Of a stretch of DNA of 64,000 nt, positions 35,303-44,350 are shown piece by piece. This stretch comes from Prevotella sp. HJM029 (GTDB lineage: Bacteria > Bacteroidota > Bacteroidia > Bacteroidales > Bacteroidaceae). Location of the stretch: positions 7,013-71,012 of the forward strand of contig NZ_KK082662.1 in NCBI RefSeq assembly GCF_000599605.1, given 5' to 3'. Positions within the stretch are counted from its first letter, which is position 1. Each line of letters begins with the position of its first letter. The notes beneath the pieces were generated by a model that worked only from the letters and a program-made list of their open reading frames with translations, did no database searches and was not told where the DNA came from. Both the position numbers and the translations under genes were made by a program.

Positions 35303-37498
35303 GTGGAAAAAGAAAATAAGGAATTGAACTATGCGTGGGATTTTGTAGAGCACACGGGCACGAGTGTCTTTCTCACGGGCAAGGCCGGCACGGGCAAAAC
35401 CACCTTCTTGCGGCAGTTTGTAGCCGAGACACAGAAGCGTTTTGTCATAGTGGCGCCAACGGGCGTAGCGGCTGTCAACGCGCGCGGAGTGACCATCCAT
35501 TCGTTCTTTCAGTTGCCGTTCTCGCCTTATGTGCCCCACATGACCTACAAGGAGAAATTTGCTTTTTCACAAATCAAACGCAACATCCTCAAGACGCTCG
35601 ACCTGCTTATCATTGATGAAATCAGTATGGTGCGCAGCGATTTGTTAGATGCTATTGATGCCGTGCTGCGAAGGTTTCGAAATCCGTTGCAACCTTTTGG
35701 TGGCGTGCAGTTGCTGATGATAGGCGACTTGCAGCAGCTTACGCCCGTGGTGACCGACGAAGACGCCATGCTGCTGAATCGACATTACGCCACGCCCTAC
35801 TTCTTCGATAGTCACGCTTTGGCAAAGGTTTCTTATGTGACAATTGAGTTGAAGAAGGTTTATCGGCAGCAAAATAAAACCTTCCTGCGAATTTTGAATC
35901 ATGTGCGTAATGGCGAGACTACAGCTGATGATCTTGCGGCATTGAACGCACGCTATCAGCCCGACTTTGTTCCGCCGAAGGACGCGGGCTATATTCGGTT
36001 GACGACGCACAATGCTATGGCCGATCATTATAATGAGCAACAGTTGGCGGCCATAGAAGAACCCGCATTTTGCTTTGCAGCCGAGATAAGGGGCACGTTC
36101 CCGGAGTATAGTTATCCCACGAGCGAGCAATTGGTATTGAAGAAAGGTGCGCAAGTGATGTTTGTGCGCAACGATGCTTCGCCGGCTCATCAATATTATA
36201 ATGGGCGCATTGGTCAGGTGAAGGCGATTGATGATGATTGCATCTTGGTGCATTGTGAGGGCGACGAATTCGATATTTCGGTGGAACGGCAAGTGTGGGA
36301 GAACACGCGGTATGTGATTAATGAGAGAACCAAAGAGATTGAACCCGAGGTGCAAGGTGCTTTTACGCAATATCCGCTGCGCTTGGCTTGGGCGATTACC
36401 ATTCATAAGAGTCAGGGGCTCACTTTCGAACATGCCATTATTGATGCGGGCGCTTCGTTTGCTTCGGGACAGGTTTATGTGGCGCTCAGTCGCTGCAAGA
36501 CGCTCGAAGGATTAGTGTTGGCTTCGCCCTTGCACGCCAATGCCATCATGAATGACCATCGGGTGGATGCCTATATCGAACAGCAAGAGCATGCGGCCGA
36601 AGAAAGCATTGTGAAGTTGCCTTACCTGAAGCAAGATTATTATCGGCAGCAGTTGTTGGAACTATTTAATTTCCGCGATCTCATGCAGGCCGAGGAAGCG
36701 CTCAATCGGGCGGCTATCGAATGGTTGCATGCCTATCCCAAACTGCAAATGCTGCATAAAGCCACATTGCAAAGCATGCAAACGCAGGTGGCTGATGTGG
36801 CTGCGAAGTGGCTGAAATTTATCGCCCAACAGTCTTTCGATGCCTTGCAAGATGAGGCGTTTGTAGAGCGCATGCAGAAAAGTGTCGGCTACTTCATCGC
36901 GCAGCTCAATACTTATTTGCGCCCGCTTTTGGCACAGACGAAAGAGGCAAAAGTGGGAAATAAACAGGGGGTGGAGCGTTTGCAGACGACTTATGCCGAA
37001 CTGCGTGTGGCTTACCTAAGCAAATATTATTTGTTGACGGCTATTCTCAAAGCCGGATTTCAGGCGGAGAGCTATTTGAAGTTGCGTCAAAAGTGTTTCT
37101 TGGAGGCGCTTGACGAGGTGGAGTCTTCTCCTGAACCAACCAAGAGGCGGCGGCAGCGCACAACTGAAAAGCCGAAGAGGGAGAAGCCCGCAAAAGTGAA
37201 TACGCGCGAAATCACGCGACAGTTGTTTGAGGAAGGAAAGACCATTGGCGATATTGCCGTGGAGCGCAGCCTTACGGTTTCGACCATTGAGGGCCATTTG
37301 GCCCATTATGTGGCGCAGGGGGAGTTGTCGGCAGTTGCGATCATCGGGCAGGAACGTTACGATTGTGTCAATCCTGTTGTTGAACGCTTGGGCACATCGA
37401 CGGAGCGCAAGGTGCTCAAAGAGCATTGTCCCGAGCACATCACCTATGGTGATATTCTCATTGTGCTGGCCGAAAAAGAGTTTCGCGCAAAGAAATGA
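35303..37498 (+). CDS. Pif1/RecD-like superfamily 1B helicase with C-terminal helix-turn-helix
   Basis: About 731 residues. Walker A (FLTGKAGTGKTTFL) is near the N-terminus, Walker B is LLIIDEISMV, and IGDLQQLTPVV and the C-terminal ITIHKSQGLTFEHAIID with VYVALSRC complete the SF1B helicase set. Residues about 590-640 are a basic linker rich in Arg/Lys, followed by an HTH domain (TRQLFEEGKTIGDIAVERSLTVSTIEGHL) like that at the end of RecQ relatives. It probably unwinds DNA in repair or replication. No in-frame ATG exists near the start; I prefer the GTG at 35303, and a TTG at 35276 is the alternative. Confidence 0.88.
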   Translation: MEKENKELNYAWDFVEHTGTSVFLTGKAGTGKTTFLRQFVAETQKRFVIVAPTGVAAVNARGVTIHSFFQLPFSPYVPHMTYKEKFAFSQIKRNILKTLDLLIIDEISMVRSDLLDAIDAVLRRFRNPLQPFGGVQLLMIGDLQQLTPVVTDEDAMLLNRHYATPYFFDSHALAKVSYVTIELKKVYRQQNKTFLRILNHVRNGETTADDLAALNARYQPDFVPPKDAGYIRLTTHNAMADHYNEQQLAAIEEPAFCFAAEIRGTFPEYSYPTSEQLVLKKGAQVMFVRNDASPAHQYYNGRIGQVKAIDDDCILVHCEGDEFDISVERQVWENTRYVINERTKEIEPEVQGAFTQYPLRLAWAITIHKSQGLTFEHAIIDAGASFASGQVYVALSRCKTLEGLVLASPLHANAIMNDHRVDAYIEQQEHAAEESIVKLPYLKQDYYRQQLLELFNFRDLMQAEEALNRAAIEWLHAYPKLQMLHKATLQSMQTQVADVAAKWLKFIAQQSFDALQDEAFVERMQKSVGYFIAQLNTYLRPLLAQTKEAKVGNKQGVERLQTTYAELRVAYLSKYYLLTAILKAGFQAESYLKLRQKCFLEALDEVESSPEPTKRRRQRTTEKPKREKPAKVNTREITRQLFEEGKTIGDIAVERSLTVSTIEGHLAHYVAQGELSAVAIIGQERYDCVNPVVERLGTSTERKVLKEHCPEHITYGDILIVLAEKEFRAKK

Positions 37499-37509
37499 AT
37501 TGAACAGAT

Positions 37510-37911
37510 ATGAAAAGATTATTAATAGGTTTTACCGGATTTCTCTTGTTGATGTGCTCAGCCGTTTCGTGCCGCTTTGCAAAAGAGGAACAGTTGGGCG
37601 ATACGGTTGCAGCACAAGTGTTTGAACCAGTTGTTGCCGCGAAAAAGAAAGTCGTTTTGCGCGATTCTGCAGCCACCATTGCGCATGACAGTGTTGATAT
37701 TTTCTATGTGGGCGATGGCAGCACAAAGCATCTTTTGCAATTAGTGTCCTATCCGTCTCGGCGCGACACGTTGCTGTTGGGAAAAGCTGTGCATCTGCGT
37801 GTGCGTGGCAATGCCGACTTTGGGCATGTCATTCGCGTGGGCTTCTTCCATCTGCCTACGGGTGATTCTATCGTGAAAACCATTGATGAAATTCCCCAGA
37901 ACCTTAATTAG
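37510..37911 (+). CDS. Small lipoprotein of unknown function
   Basis: 133 residues. The signal peptide ends with SAVSC and Cys21 is the probable lipidation site. The mature part has no motif I recognise; a segment from about 75 to 130 could form a beta sandwich. It begins 11 bp after the helicase gene and is probably co-transcribed with it. Its last 8 bp overlap the end of the convergent dacB gene. Confidence 0.7.
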   Translation: MKRLLIGFTGFLLLMCSAVSCRFAKEEQLGDTVAAQVFEPVVAAKKKVVLRDSAATIAHDSVDIFYVGDGSTKHLLQLVSYPSRRDTLLLGKAVHLRVRGNADFGHVIRVGFFHLPTGDSIVKTIDEIPQNLN

Positions 37912-39166
37912 GAGCGCAAAGGATGGTGCATACGCGATTTTGGAAGTTCTTGGCGTTGCGTGCATGCATCACACCTTGATTGATGATGGCAAAACAGAGC
38001 CAATGTCCATTGGCCGCCTTGCAATAACCAGCCAAACTGCTAATGCCCGTTAGTGTGCCTGTTTTTGCCCTTACATTGTTACGTGCAAAGGTGCTGCGCA
38101 TGCGTTTCTTCAGTGTGCCGTCGACACCAGCGATGGGCAAGGCTTGATAAAGGTGGTGGAAAATATTGTCGTTTTGGTAGGCGTAGCGCAATAGTTTCAC
38201 TTCGGCTTCGGCCGACAGATAGTTATAGAGCGAGAGTCCTGAGCCATCGGCCAATCTATAGTTCGCCGGGTTGAGTCCCACCTTGCGCAAGAGCACTCTT
38301 TCAGCTTCGCGTGCATGTTTGGCTGTGGCGGGGCGACTTCCTGTAGCTGCCGCTAATTGATAGTACATGGATTCGGCGTAGAGATTGTTGCTATCTTTGA
38401 GCATGCGCATGAGAATTTGGTCCATCGTGTGAAAACGATTCACAATGCAGTAGGCATCGTTTGGTTTTGTTTTCTCGTCAATAGGTGCATCGACAAAAAT
38501 ATTGGCAGCCATGAGTGCATTGAGAAAACGACTCATGAACGTGTCTTTACCACTAATTAATAGGGGTGAGAGCACTGGATTTTTATCGTCCCAGCACCAG
38601 CCCTCGCCAAAGTCTTTCGCTTCTTTCATGCTTTTGTCTGCGTAGAGGTGCCCCTCAATGGTGTCGATGCCCATTTTCTGAATGGCCTCAACAAAAGCAT
38701 GCAAATCGTCGGTGTTGAATCGTGGGTCGAACCCTCCCACACAATAAATGTCGCCCGTTAACTTTCGATTCTCAATCTTCCCCGTGTAGCACAACTCTGT
38801 TTTAAACTGGTAGTCACCTCCCAAATGGTCGATGGCTGTAATGGCTGTAAGCAGTTTCATGGTGCTGGCAGGGCGCATGAGTTGGCGCTCATTGTAAGCA
38901 AAGAGTGTGCTGTCGGCAGTGAGGTCGTAAACCATCAGTCCCACCTGCGAGGTTTGTAACATGTCACTTCGCATGAGCTGTTGTAACTGATGTTGTACAC
39001 TTTCGGGCCAAGGACGCACGATAGAGTCGGGGACAAGCATGTTGAGCAGTGCCGAATCGGCGTGCTGAATGATGTCGTCTTCTTCAATCGAATCGTTGTC
39101 TACCTGAGCGAAGGTAGGGATGTGGGCGAAAAGAAAGAGTAGAAGGAGATAGGCTATGCGTTTCAT
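37904..39166 (-). CDS. dacB: D-alanyl-D-alanine carboxypeptidase/endopeptidase (PBP4 type)
   Basis: 420 residues with a signal peptide (1-20, cleavage after TFA). The serine-protease-like penicillin-binding motifs are S101-x-x-K104 in PASTMKLL, SNN in KDSNNLYAE, and KTG in RAKTGTLTG. It trims or cuts peptidoglycan peptides in the periplasm. A domain inserted between the SxxK and SxN motifs is typical of PBP4. Its start overlaps the upstream PH-domain gene by 4 nt. Confidence 0.92.
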   Translation of the reverse strand: MKRIAYLLLLFLFAHIPTFAQVDNDSIEEDDIIQHADSALLNMLVPDSIVRPWPESVQHQLQQLMRSDMLQTSQVGLMVYDLTADSTLFAYNERQLMRPASTMKLLTAITAIDHLGGDYQFKTELCYTGKIENRKLTGDIYCVGGFDPRFNTDDLHAFVEAIQKMGIDTIEGHLYADKSMKEAKDFGEGWCWDDKNPVLSPLLISGKDTFMSRFLNALMAANIFVDAPIDEKTKPNDAYCIVNRFHTMDQILMRMLKDSNNLYAESMYYQLAAATGSRPATAKHAREAERVLLRKVGLNPANYRLADGSGLSLYNYLSAEAEVKLLRYAYQNDNIFHHLYQALPIAGVDGTLKKRMRSTFARNNVRAKTGTLTGISSLAGYCKAANGHWLCFAIINQGVMHARNAKNFQNRVCTILCAPN

Positions 39167-39552
39167 TGTCGCTTCTTTAATTCTTGAATAAATCCTTCCA
39201 TATCATCGGGCTGCACACTTTGCAGATGGTGGGTGCCATAGTGTAGCAACAGATAACGACTAAGACCGAAGGCTGTGCGCATAGGTGTTATTCTCACGAT
39301 GTCCGAAACGCGGATGATGCGGGTGCGTGAAAGGCGCCCATGGCTTATGATAAGTTCTTCTACACCTGAGCTGTTTTGTGCAAAGACATAAGTTGTATGG
39401 AGCACACGTTCAGTGGCGAGCACAGCAATGAGTGTTGCTATGAGGCCATAGAAAGGCTGCTGTATCCAAAAATAATAAACTGCCAGCAATACAAATAGTG
39501 CCAATGCAGCTTTGGCTACTGGGGTAATATGATGATGGAATATACGTTTCAC
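39163..39552 (-). CDS. Membrane protein with PH-like domain
   Basis: 129 residues. Two membrane segments (about 14-29 and 33-46) are followed by a PH-like beta domain containing GRLSRTRIIRVSDIVRI and LLLHYG. Short bacterial PH-domain membrane proteins of this type have no defined role. The coupling to dacB suggests a link to cell-envelope maintenance. Confidence 0.75.
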   Translation of the reverse strand: MKRIFHHHITPVAKAALALFVLLAVYYFWIQQPFYGLIATLIAVLATERVLHTTYVFAQNSSGVEELIISHGRLSRTRIIRVSDIVRITPMRTAFGLSRYLLLHYGTHHLQSVQPDDMEGFIQELKKRQ

Positions 39553-39579
39553 TTGAACGTTTTTTATTTACAATGGCTG

Positions 39580-39587
39580 CAAAATTA
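39580..39587 (-). promoter_or_regulatory. -7 promoter element (TAATTTTG) of the PH-domain/dacB operon
   Basis: Minus-strand TAATTTTG lies 27 bp before the ATG at 39552. Confidence 0.5.
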
Positions 39588-39635
39588 CGGAAATTTCATT
39601 AGGCAAGCCCAATGTGCAGTACTATTTTTAATAAT

Positions 39636-41429
39636 TTAGCAAACTGAAATAGGTGCTGTTGCTTGGGCTAACCATGCTTGTTCATCATCGTTGAGAGTAG
39701 GAGAGAGGGCTTTGTAAACTTGTTGATGATAATCATTGAGCCATTGCAGCTCCTCGTTGGTGAGTAATTGTTTGCAAATGGGCCGCGTGTCGATAGGGCA
39801 TAATGTGAGGGGCTTGAGACAAAGGAATGTGCCGAAAGACGTTTGGTTGTGTTGTTCTATGAGCATCGTGTTCTCAATGCGCACGCCAAAAGCATTTTCT
39901 ACATAGATACCTGGCTCGTTAGTGATGGTCATACCTGCTTCTAAAGGTGTCGCATTATATTCCATTCGCACTTGTTGTGGACCTTCGTGTACAGAGAGAT
40001 AGGCTCCTACGCCGTGCCCTGTGCCGTGAAGGAAATTGTAACCTGCACGCCAAAGTGGCTCGCGTGCTAAAGCATCAATTTGTGTACCGCAGGCGTATTG
40101 AGGGAATACAGCAAGTGAAAGTTGAATATGAGCCTTCAATACGAGGGTGTAAATACGTGCTTTTTCGTCGGAGATAGGACCAAGAGCGATGGTGCGCGTG
40201 ATGTCGGTTGTCCCATCTTGATATTGTGCACCGCTGTCAATCAGCACGAATCCATGGGGCATTATGTGCGCGTTGCTTGTGGCTGTAGGCGTGTAATGCA
40301 CGATGGCCCCATGCGCTTCGTAGGCTACAATCGAGTCAAATGAGATATCTTTAAACAATGGTTGTGCTGCACGTAGCTCGTGAAGCTTTTGGCTGAGTGA
40401 AAGTTCTGTGAGTGTTTCTCGGGCAACATTTTCGTCAACCCATTTCAAAAACTTCACCATCGCCACACCATCTTTGCGCATCGCTTCGTGAAAGCCGGCT
40501 ATTTCGGCCGCATTTTTAACAGCCTTCATCCGTGGAATAGGGGATGGACGAAAAACAATTTTCGCCACATTTAACTTTGCACAGGCAACAAGATAACTAT
40601 TGGTTTCGTGTGGATCGAGTAGCAGGTTATAGGTGAAATAATCTTTCTTGAGGTAGCTTGCAATAGCATCATAAGGTTTCACATCGATATGTTCGCTCTC
40701 AAGGTAGGCACGTACTTCAGGACTTAGTTTCGAATCGGCCACAAAGAGTGTGGTCTTTTCATTTTCGAGTAGCAAGTAAGCTACAAAAACAGGGGTACAG
40801 TGCACATCTGTCCCGCGGAGATTCAACGTCCAAGCAATGTCGTCTAAGGCCGAGATGAGCATGCCGTCGCAATGCAACTCTGCTAACTTCTCTCGTATTC
40901 GTTGTAGTTTTGAAGCCGTAGTCTCACCAGCATATTGTAGAGGTTGGCACACGATGGGAGCATTAGGCAGTGTAGGACGGTCTTTCCAAATGCGCTGCAA
41001 TGGGTCGAAATTCACGCGCAGGGTCATGCCGCCAGCCGCACGTAAATCGGCTATGAGCTGCTCGGTGTCAGCATAACTCCACACCGTTCCGTCAATACCA
41101 ATTTCACTTCCTGGCAGACATTGTGTGGCTATCCATGCCGTCATCGTAGGCGTTTCGGGCTGACGTAGGCGCATAAGCTGAATGCCTGTGCCTGCTAATT
41201 GCTTTTCCGCAGCAATGAAATAACGCGAATCTGTCCAAAGTGCTGCAGCATTTTGCGTCACTACAATGGTGCCTGCAGAGCCCGTGAACCCAGAGATCCA
41301 TTGCCGCCCTTTCCAAAAATCGGCCACATATTCACTTTGGTGCGCATCGGTGCTGGGAAAGATAAATGCACCGAGATGTTCTTGTTGCATCACTTCGCGC
41401 AATGCCTGTAATCGTTCTGTTATTGTCAT
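39636..41429 (-). CDS. Xaa-Pro aminopeptidase (M24B)
   Basis: 597 residues, the three-domain form of aminopeptidase P: two creatinase-like N-terminal domains and a C-terminal pita-bread catalytic domain. Metal ligands are visible as the two Asp in LIDSGAQYQDGTTDITRT, the His in HGTGHGVGAYLSVHEGP, and the Glu residues in TNEPGIYVENAFGVRIENTM. It removes N-terminal residues preceding proline. No signal peptide, so it acts in the cytoplasm. Confidence 0.94.
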   Translation of the reverse strand: MTITERLQALREVMQQEHLGAFIFPSTDAHQSEYVADFWKGRQWISGFTGSAGTIVVTQNAAALWTDSRYFIAAEKQLAGTGIQLMRLRQPETPTMTAWIATQCLPGSEIGIDGTVWSYADTEQLIADLRAAGGMTLRVNFDPLQRIWKDRPTLPNAPIVCQPLQYAGETTASKLQRIREKLAELHCDGMLISALDDIAWTLNLRGTDVHCTPVFVAYLLLENEKTTLFVADSKLSPEVRAYLESEHIDVKPYDAIASYLKKDYFTYNLLLDPHETNSYLVACAKLNVAKIVFRPSPIPRMKAVKNAAEIAGFHEAMRKDGVAMVKFLKWVDENVARETLTELSLSQKLHELRAAQPLFKDISFDSIVAYEAHGAIVHYTPTATSNAHIMPHGFVLIDSGAQYQDGTTDITRTIALGPISDEKARIYTLVLKAHIQLSLAVFPQYACGTQIDALAREPLWRAGYNFLHGTGHGVGAYLSVHEGPQQVRMEYNATPLEAGMTITNEPGIYVENAFGVRIENTMLIEQHNQTSFGTFLCLKPLTLCPIDTRPICKQLLTNEELQWLNDYHQQVYKALSPTLNDDEQAWLAQATAPISVC

Positions 41430-41460
41430 AATCTTTTTCTATTTTGCTAATTCTACTTTG

Positions 41461-41492
41461 CAAAGGTATGGCTTTTAAGAATTAACAACAAA
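41461..41492 (-). promoter_or_regulatory. Promoter of the Xaa-Pro aminopeptidase (TTTG-N20-TACCTTTG)
   Basis: On the minus strand TTTG (41492-41489) and TACCTTTG (41468-41461) are 20 bp apart, near-consensus for Bacteroidetes. It lies 32 bp before the ATG. Confidence 0.7.
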
Positions 41493-41532
41493 TAAACCCA
41501 TAAGAAACAACATCAATCGTCATTTTTTTTAT

Positions 41533-41540
41533 TAACTTTG
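41533..41540 (+). promoter_or_regulatory. -7 promoter element (TAACTTTG) of mdh
   Basis: Plus-strand TAACTTTG lies 49 bp before the mdh ATG, giving a leader of about 43 nt. Confidence 0.55.
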
Positions 41541-41589
41541 CGACAAGCAAAAGGATAAAATTTTATCTCAATAAATATCAAATTAAATT

Positions 41590-42582
41590 ATGAATTATTT
41601 ATCAAACGACAAACTTGTCATCGTAGGAGCTGGTGGAATGATTGGCTCAAACATGGTACAGAGCGCTTTAATGCTCGGTCTTACACCTAACATTTGTCTT
41701 TATGACATCTTCGAACCAGGTGTGCATGGCGTGTATGATGAAATGGCACAATGTGCATTCCCAGGTGCTAAGCTCAGTTACACAACTGACCCTGAGAAAG
41801 CTTTTACGGGTGCTAAATATATTATTTCTTCAGGTGGAGCACCTCGTAAGGAGGGTATGACGCGTGAAGATTTGCTGAAAGGTAACTGCAAGATTGCGGC
41901 TGAGTTTGGCGATAATATTAAAAAGTATTGCCCTAATGTAGAGCATGTAGTCGTAATCTTCAATCCTGCAGATGTAACAGCCTTAACAACTTTGATTCAT
42001 TCAGGTTTGAAACCCAACCAACTCACTTCGTTAGCTGCTTTGGATTCAACCCGTTTGCAGCAGGCTTTAGCCGAAGAGTTTGGTGTACAGCAAGACAAAG
42101 TAACTGGTGCACACACCTATGGTGGTCATGGTGAGCAGATGGCTGTGTTCGCTTCTCAAGTGAAAGTTGATGGCAAGCCGTTGAGTGATATGAATCTTTC
42201 TGCTGAGCGTTGGGAAGAAATCAAGCACCACACTGTTCAAGGAGGTTCGAACATCATCAAACTTCGTGGCCGCAGCTCATTCCAGAGTCCTGCTTACAAT
42301 GCTGTAAAAATGATTGAAGCAGCAATGGGCGGTAAGGAATTTACATTGCCCGCAGGTTGCTATGTAAACAACGATAAGTTGGGCTTCAAGAATGTTATGA
42401 TGGCTATGCCAACTACAATTGATAAGACAGGCGTACACTTTGTTGATCCAACAGGTACAGAAGAAGAGATGGCTGGTTTGCAAAAGTCTTATGAGCATCT
42501 TTGCAAAATGCGCGATGAAATCGTAGAATTGGGCATCGTTCCTGCTGTTGATCAGTGGAAAGCAATGAATCCTAACCTCTAA
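41590..42582 (+). CDS. mdh: Malate dehydrogenase
   Basis: 330 residues. The NAD-binding glycine motif is GAGGMIG at 13-19. The substrate-loop region and the catalytic His in GAHTYGGHGEQM follow the LDH/MDH family order, and VVIFNPADV replaces the more usual VxxNPV. It interconverts malate and oxaloacetate. It stands alone, with its own promoter and terminator. Confidence 0.94.
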   Translation: MNYLSNDKLVIVGAGGMIGSNMVQSALMLGLTPNICLYDIFEPGVHGVYDEMAQCAFPGAKLSYTTDPEKAFTGAKYIISSGGAPRKEGMTREDLLKGNCKIAAEFGDNIKKYCPNVEHVVVIFNPADVTALTTLIHSGLKPNQLTSLAALDSTRLQQALAEEFGVQQDKVTGAHTYGGHGEQMAVFASQVKVDGKPLSDMNLSAERWEEIKHHTVQGGSNIIKLRGRSSFQSPAYNAVKMIEAAMGGKEFTLPAGCYVNNDKLGFKNVMMAMPTTIDKTGVHFVDPTGTEEEMAGLQKSYEHLCKMRDEIVELGIVPAVDQWKAMNPNL

Positions 42583-42636
42583 TTGTTGCGCAAATATACG
42601 CATCGTGCACAATTAGGTAGCACGTAAATAATGAAA

Positions 42637-42667
42637 AGAGAACTGCAACATAAAGCTGCAGTTCTCT
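42637..42667 (+). terminator. Intrinsic terminator of mdh
   Basis: Arms 42637-42647 and 42657-42667 (AGAGAACTGCA/TGCAGTTCTCT) pair perfectly and are followed by TCTCTTTTGTCTT. It lies 54 bp after the stop. Confidence 0.85.
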
Positions 42668-42779
42668 TCTCTTTTGTCTTCGATGATGATACGAACTTGG
42701 GATAACTCTACTATGAAAATCGTTATAGCGCTTTGATTATTTAACACAAATCGGTAGATCTCAGGTTCATCATCTTGCC

Positions 42780-42932
42780 TTACATCTTATCTCCCTCTTC
42801 TAAAATAATCATCTTGTCTGTATGTGTAACCAGCCTGTCAAGGCTTATTTTGGTTACTGAGGGCAGCTCCTTATAGGTGAGGTCCTTCTTCATCTTGGTC
42901 ACATAGCATATCTCTTCTGTAAGTCGCTGGGA
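42780..42932 (-). pseudogene. Fragment of a transposase-like gene
   Basis: A 50-codon frame bounded upstream by a stop (TAG at 42935-42933) and ending in TAA. The peptide contains CYVTKMKKDLTYKELPSVT, which resembles the central YVTKMKKNLxY segment I associate with IS4-family transposases of Bacteroidetes. There is no start codon, no rest of the protein, and no inverted repeats that I can see. The identification is tentative. It lies next to another decayed gene in an AT-rich gap. Confidence 0.4.
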
Positions 42933-42961
42933 CTATACATAATGAACGTACGGGGTATACT

Positions 42962-43198
42962 TTATGGAATGAAAACTTTTACTATTTCAGATACTCCAAA
43001 TAAAAGTCTTTGATTTCCAAAATGATTATGGAAAGTTATCTTCTTATACTCCACTTTATCACTCTTTGGAAACACCTTATCCCACTTCTGTGTCATCTCA
43101 AGTTTGACTGTCTCTTGTATAGGTGCCTATTTGCTATTTGTCTGTGCATTACTCATCATTGATATACTTAATAATGTTGTTAAAATTAAGCTCTTCAT
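42962..43198 (-). pseudogene. Decayed N-terminus of an exported alpha/beta hydrolase
   Basis: From the ATG at 43198 the frame encodes a signal peptide (23 residues), meets an in-frame TAG at 43129-43127, then continues in the same frame for 54 codons to a TAA. The second part contains KWDKVFPKSDKVEYKKITF, the start I recall for secreted dienelactone-hydrolase-like alpha/beta hydrolases of Prevotella and Bacteroides. The catalytic part is missing. This and the neighbouring fragment account for much of the 698-bp gap 42583-43280; the rest shows nothing. Confidence 0.55.
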
Positions 43199-43280
43199 AT
43201 CCTTAATACTTTATATTTAAACTGCTCTTACTAACCCCTCTATAACAATCGTTTTTAATTTATTCCTAAGCCATTTTATG

Positions 43281-44246
43281 TTACATGTCAAATGCTGCAT
43301 AACATATTGCTGCTTGTTCTTTCAAAGACTTGTTTTGCGCAAATAGGATTTTATAATCTTTAGTATTACAACGCGATAGTAATTCCTTTAACCTACCTTT
43401 TTGTTTTTCTTCCAAAGCAAGAGAATCTTTATCAAGAAGCACCAATAATATGAGATTACTCATTTGTGGAATCATATTATATTGCCCTATTATATTGCAA
43501 AGGTAATCAATATCAGCTCCATTGGAAGAATAAGATGGTATAATTGATGTTTTAAAAGCTGTTGAGTTAAATATTTTACATAATTCTTGAATAGTGATAT
43601 CTGTTTCTTTCAGCGTTATAAAAGGAAAAAGTAAAATTATAAAATCAGAAATAGCGACCATTCGATCATAATGAAGTTTCATTAATTCTCTACGGAACTC
43701 TCGTTTATGCTTGCTCCGATTACCTTTATTTATTAAAACTTCATTAATAGCAATTTTTTTAAGCTTTTCTTTTACGATTAGTGGTAATTGATTAAATGAT
43801 GGAATCGCGCCTCCATACTTTCGGATGAGCACTCTATTATATTCTAATTCTTTACAAGCGTTATAACCAAACATATCTCTAAAGCACTCTTCTTTAGTTT
43901 CTGGTGTAAATCCATAAAATGAAGAATGCCACAAACAACAAGCTGCAATTTCTGGTAACGAAGCCTTTACCTTTTTATCTATAACAATCTCTTTTGCAAG
44001 AGCACATTCCCATACTTCTCCTTCCAAAGAGCAGGCAGTAAGATATGTTTCGCCATCTTCTTCATCTAACACAATGGTAATTTCTCCATTATCAGCATTA
44101 GTATGACTTTTAGATCCTATCATATGTAACATATCATAGTGTACCTTCATCCAGCCCATAGAGGATTTTAATGAAGGATACATTTTATATAGCCATGGTT
44201 CTATCTCTGAGAAAGGTATGCTTTCAAGTAATTCTTTATAAATCAT
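43281..44246 (-). CDS. Conserved-looking hypothetical protein of the AT-rich island
   Basis: 321 residues, no signal peptide, one possible hydrophobic segment (FIILLFPFITL, about 206). I do not recognise a domain with confidence; the N-terminal half (MYPSLKSSMGWMKVHYDMLHMI and LPEIAACCLWHSSFYGF) resembles uncharacterised Bacteroidales proteins, perhaps a DUF6557-like family. Base composition is clearly more AT-rich than the flanking genes. It lies 104 bp downstream of the UDG-superfamily gene on the same strand, so they may be co-transcribed. Confidence 0.65.
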   Translation of the reverse strand: MIYKELLESIPFSEIEPWLYKMYPSLKSSMGWMKVHYDMLHMIGSKSHTNADNGEITIVLDEEDGETYLTACSLEGEVWECALAKEIVIDKKVKASLPEIAACCLWHSSFYGFTPETKEECFRDMFGYNACKELEYNRVLIRKYGGAIPSFNQLPLIVKEKLKKIAINEVLINKGNRSKHKREFRRELMKLHYDRMVAISDFIILLFPFITLKETDITIQELCKIFNSTAFKTSIIPSYSSNGADIDYLCNIIGQYNMIPQMSNLILLVLLDKDSLALEEKQKGRLKELLSRCNTKDYKILFAQNKSLKEQAAICYAAFDM

Positions 44247-44350
44247 CTTGCAATCTTAATTCTTCGACTTATCTTCTCGCAGATTTTATTAAGAGTAATG
44301 CTAATACACATGTCAACTTTTTCAACATGCTTGTGACTAAATCTTTTAGA

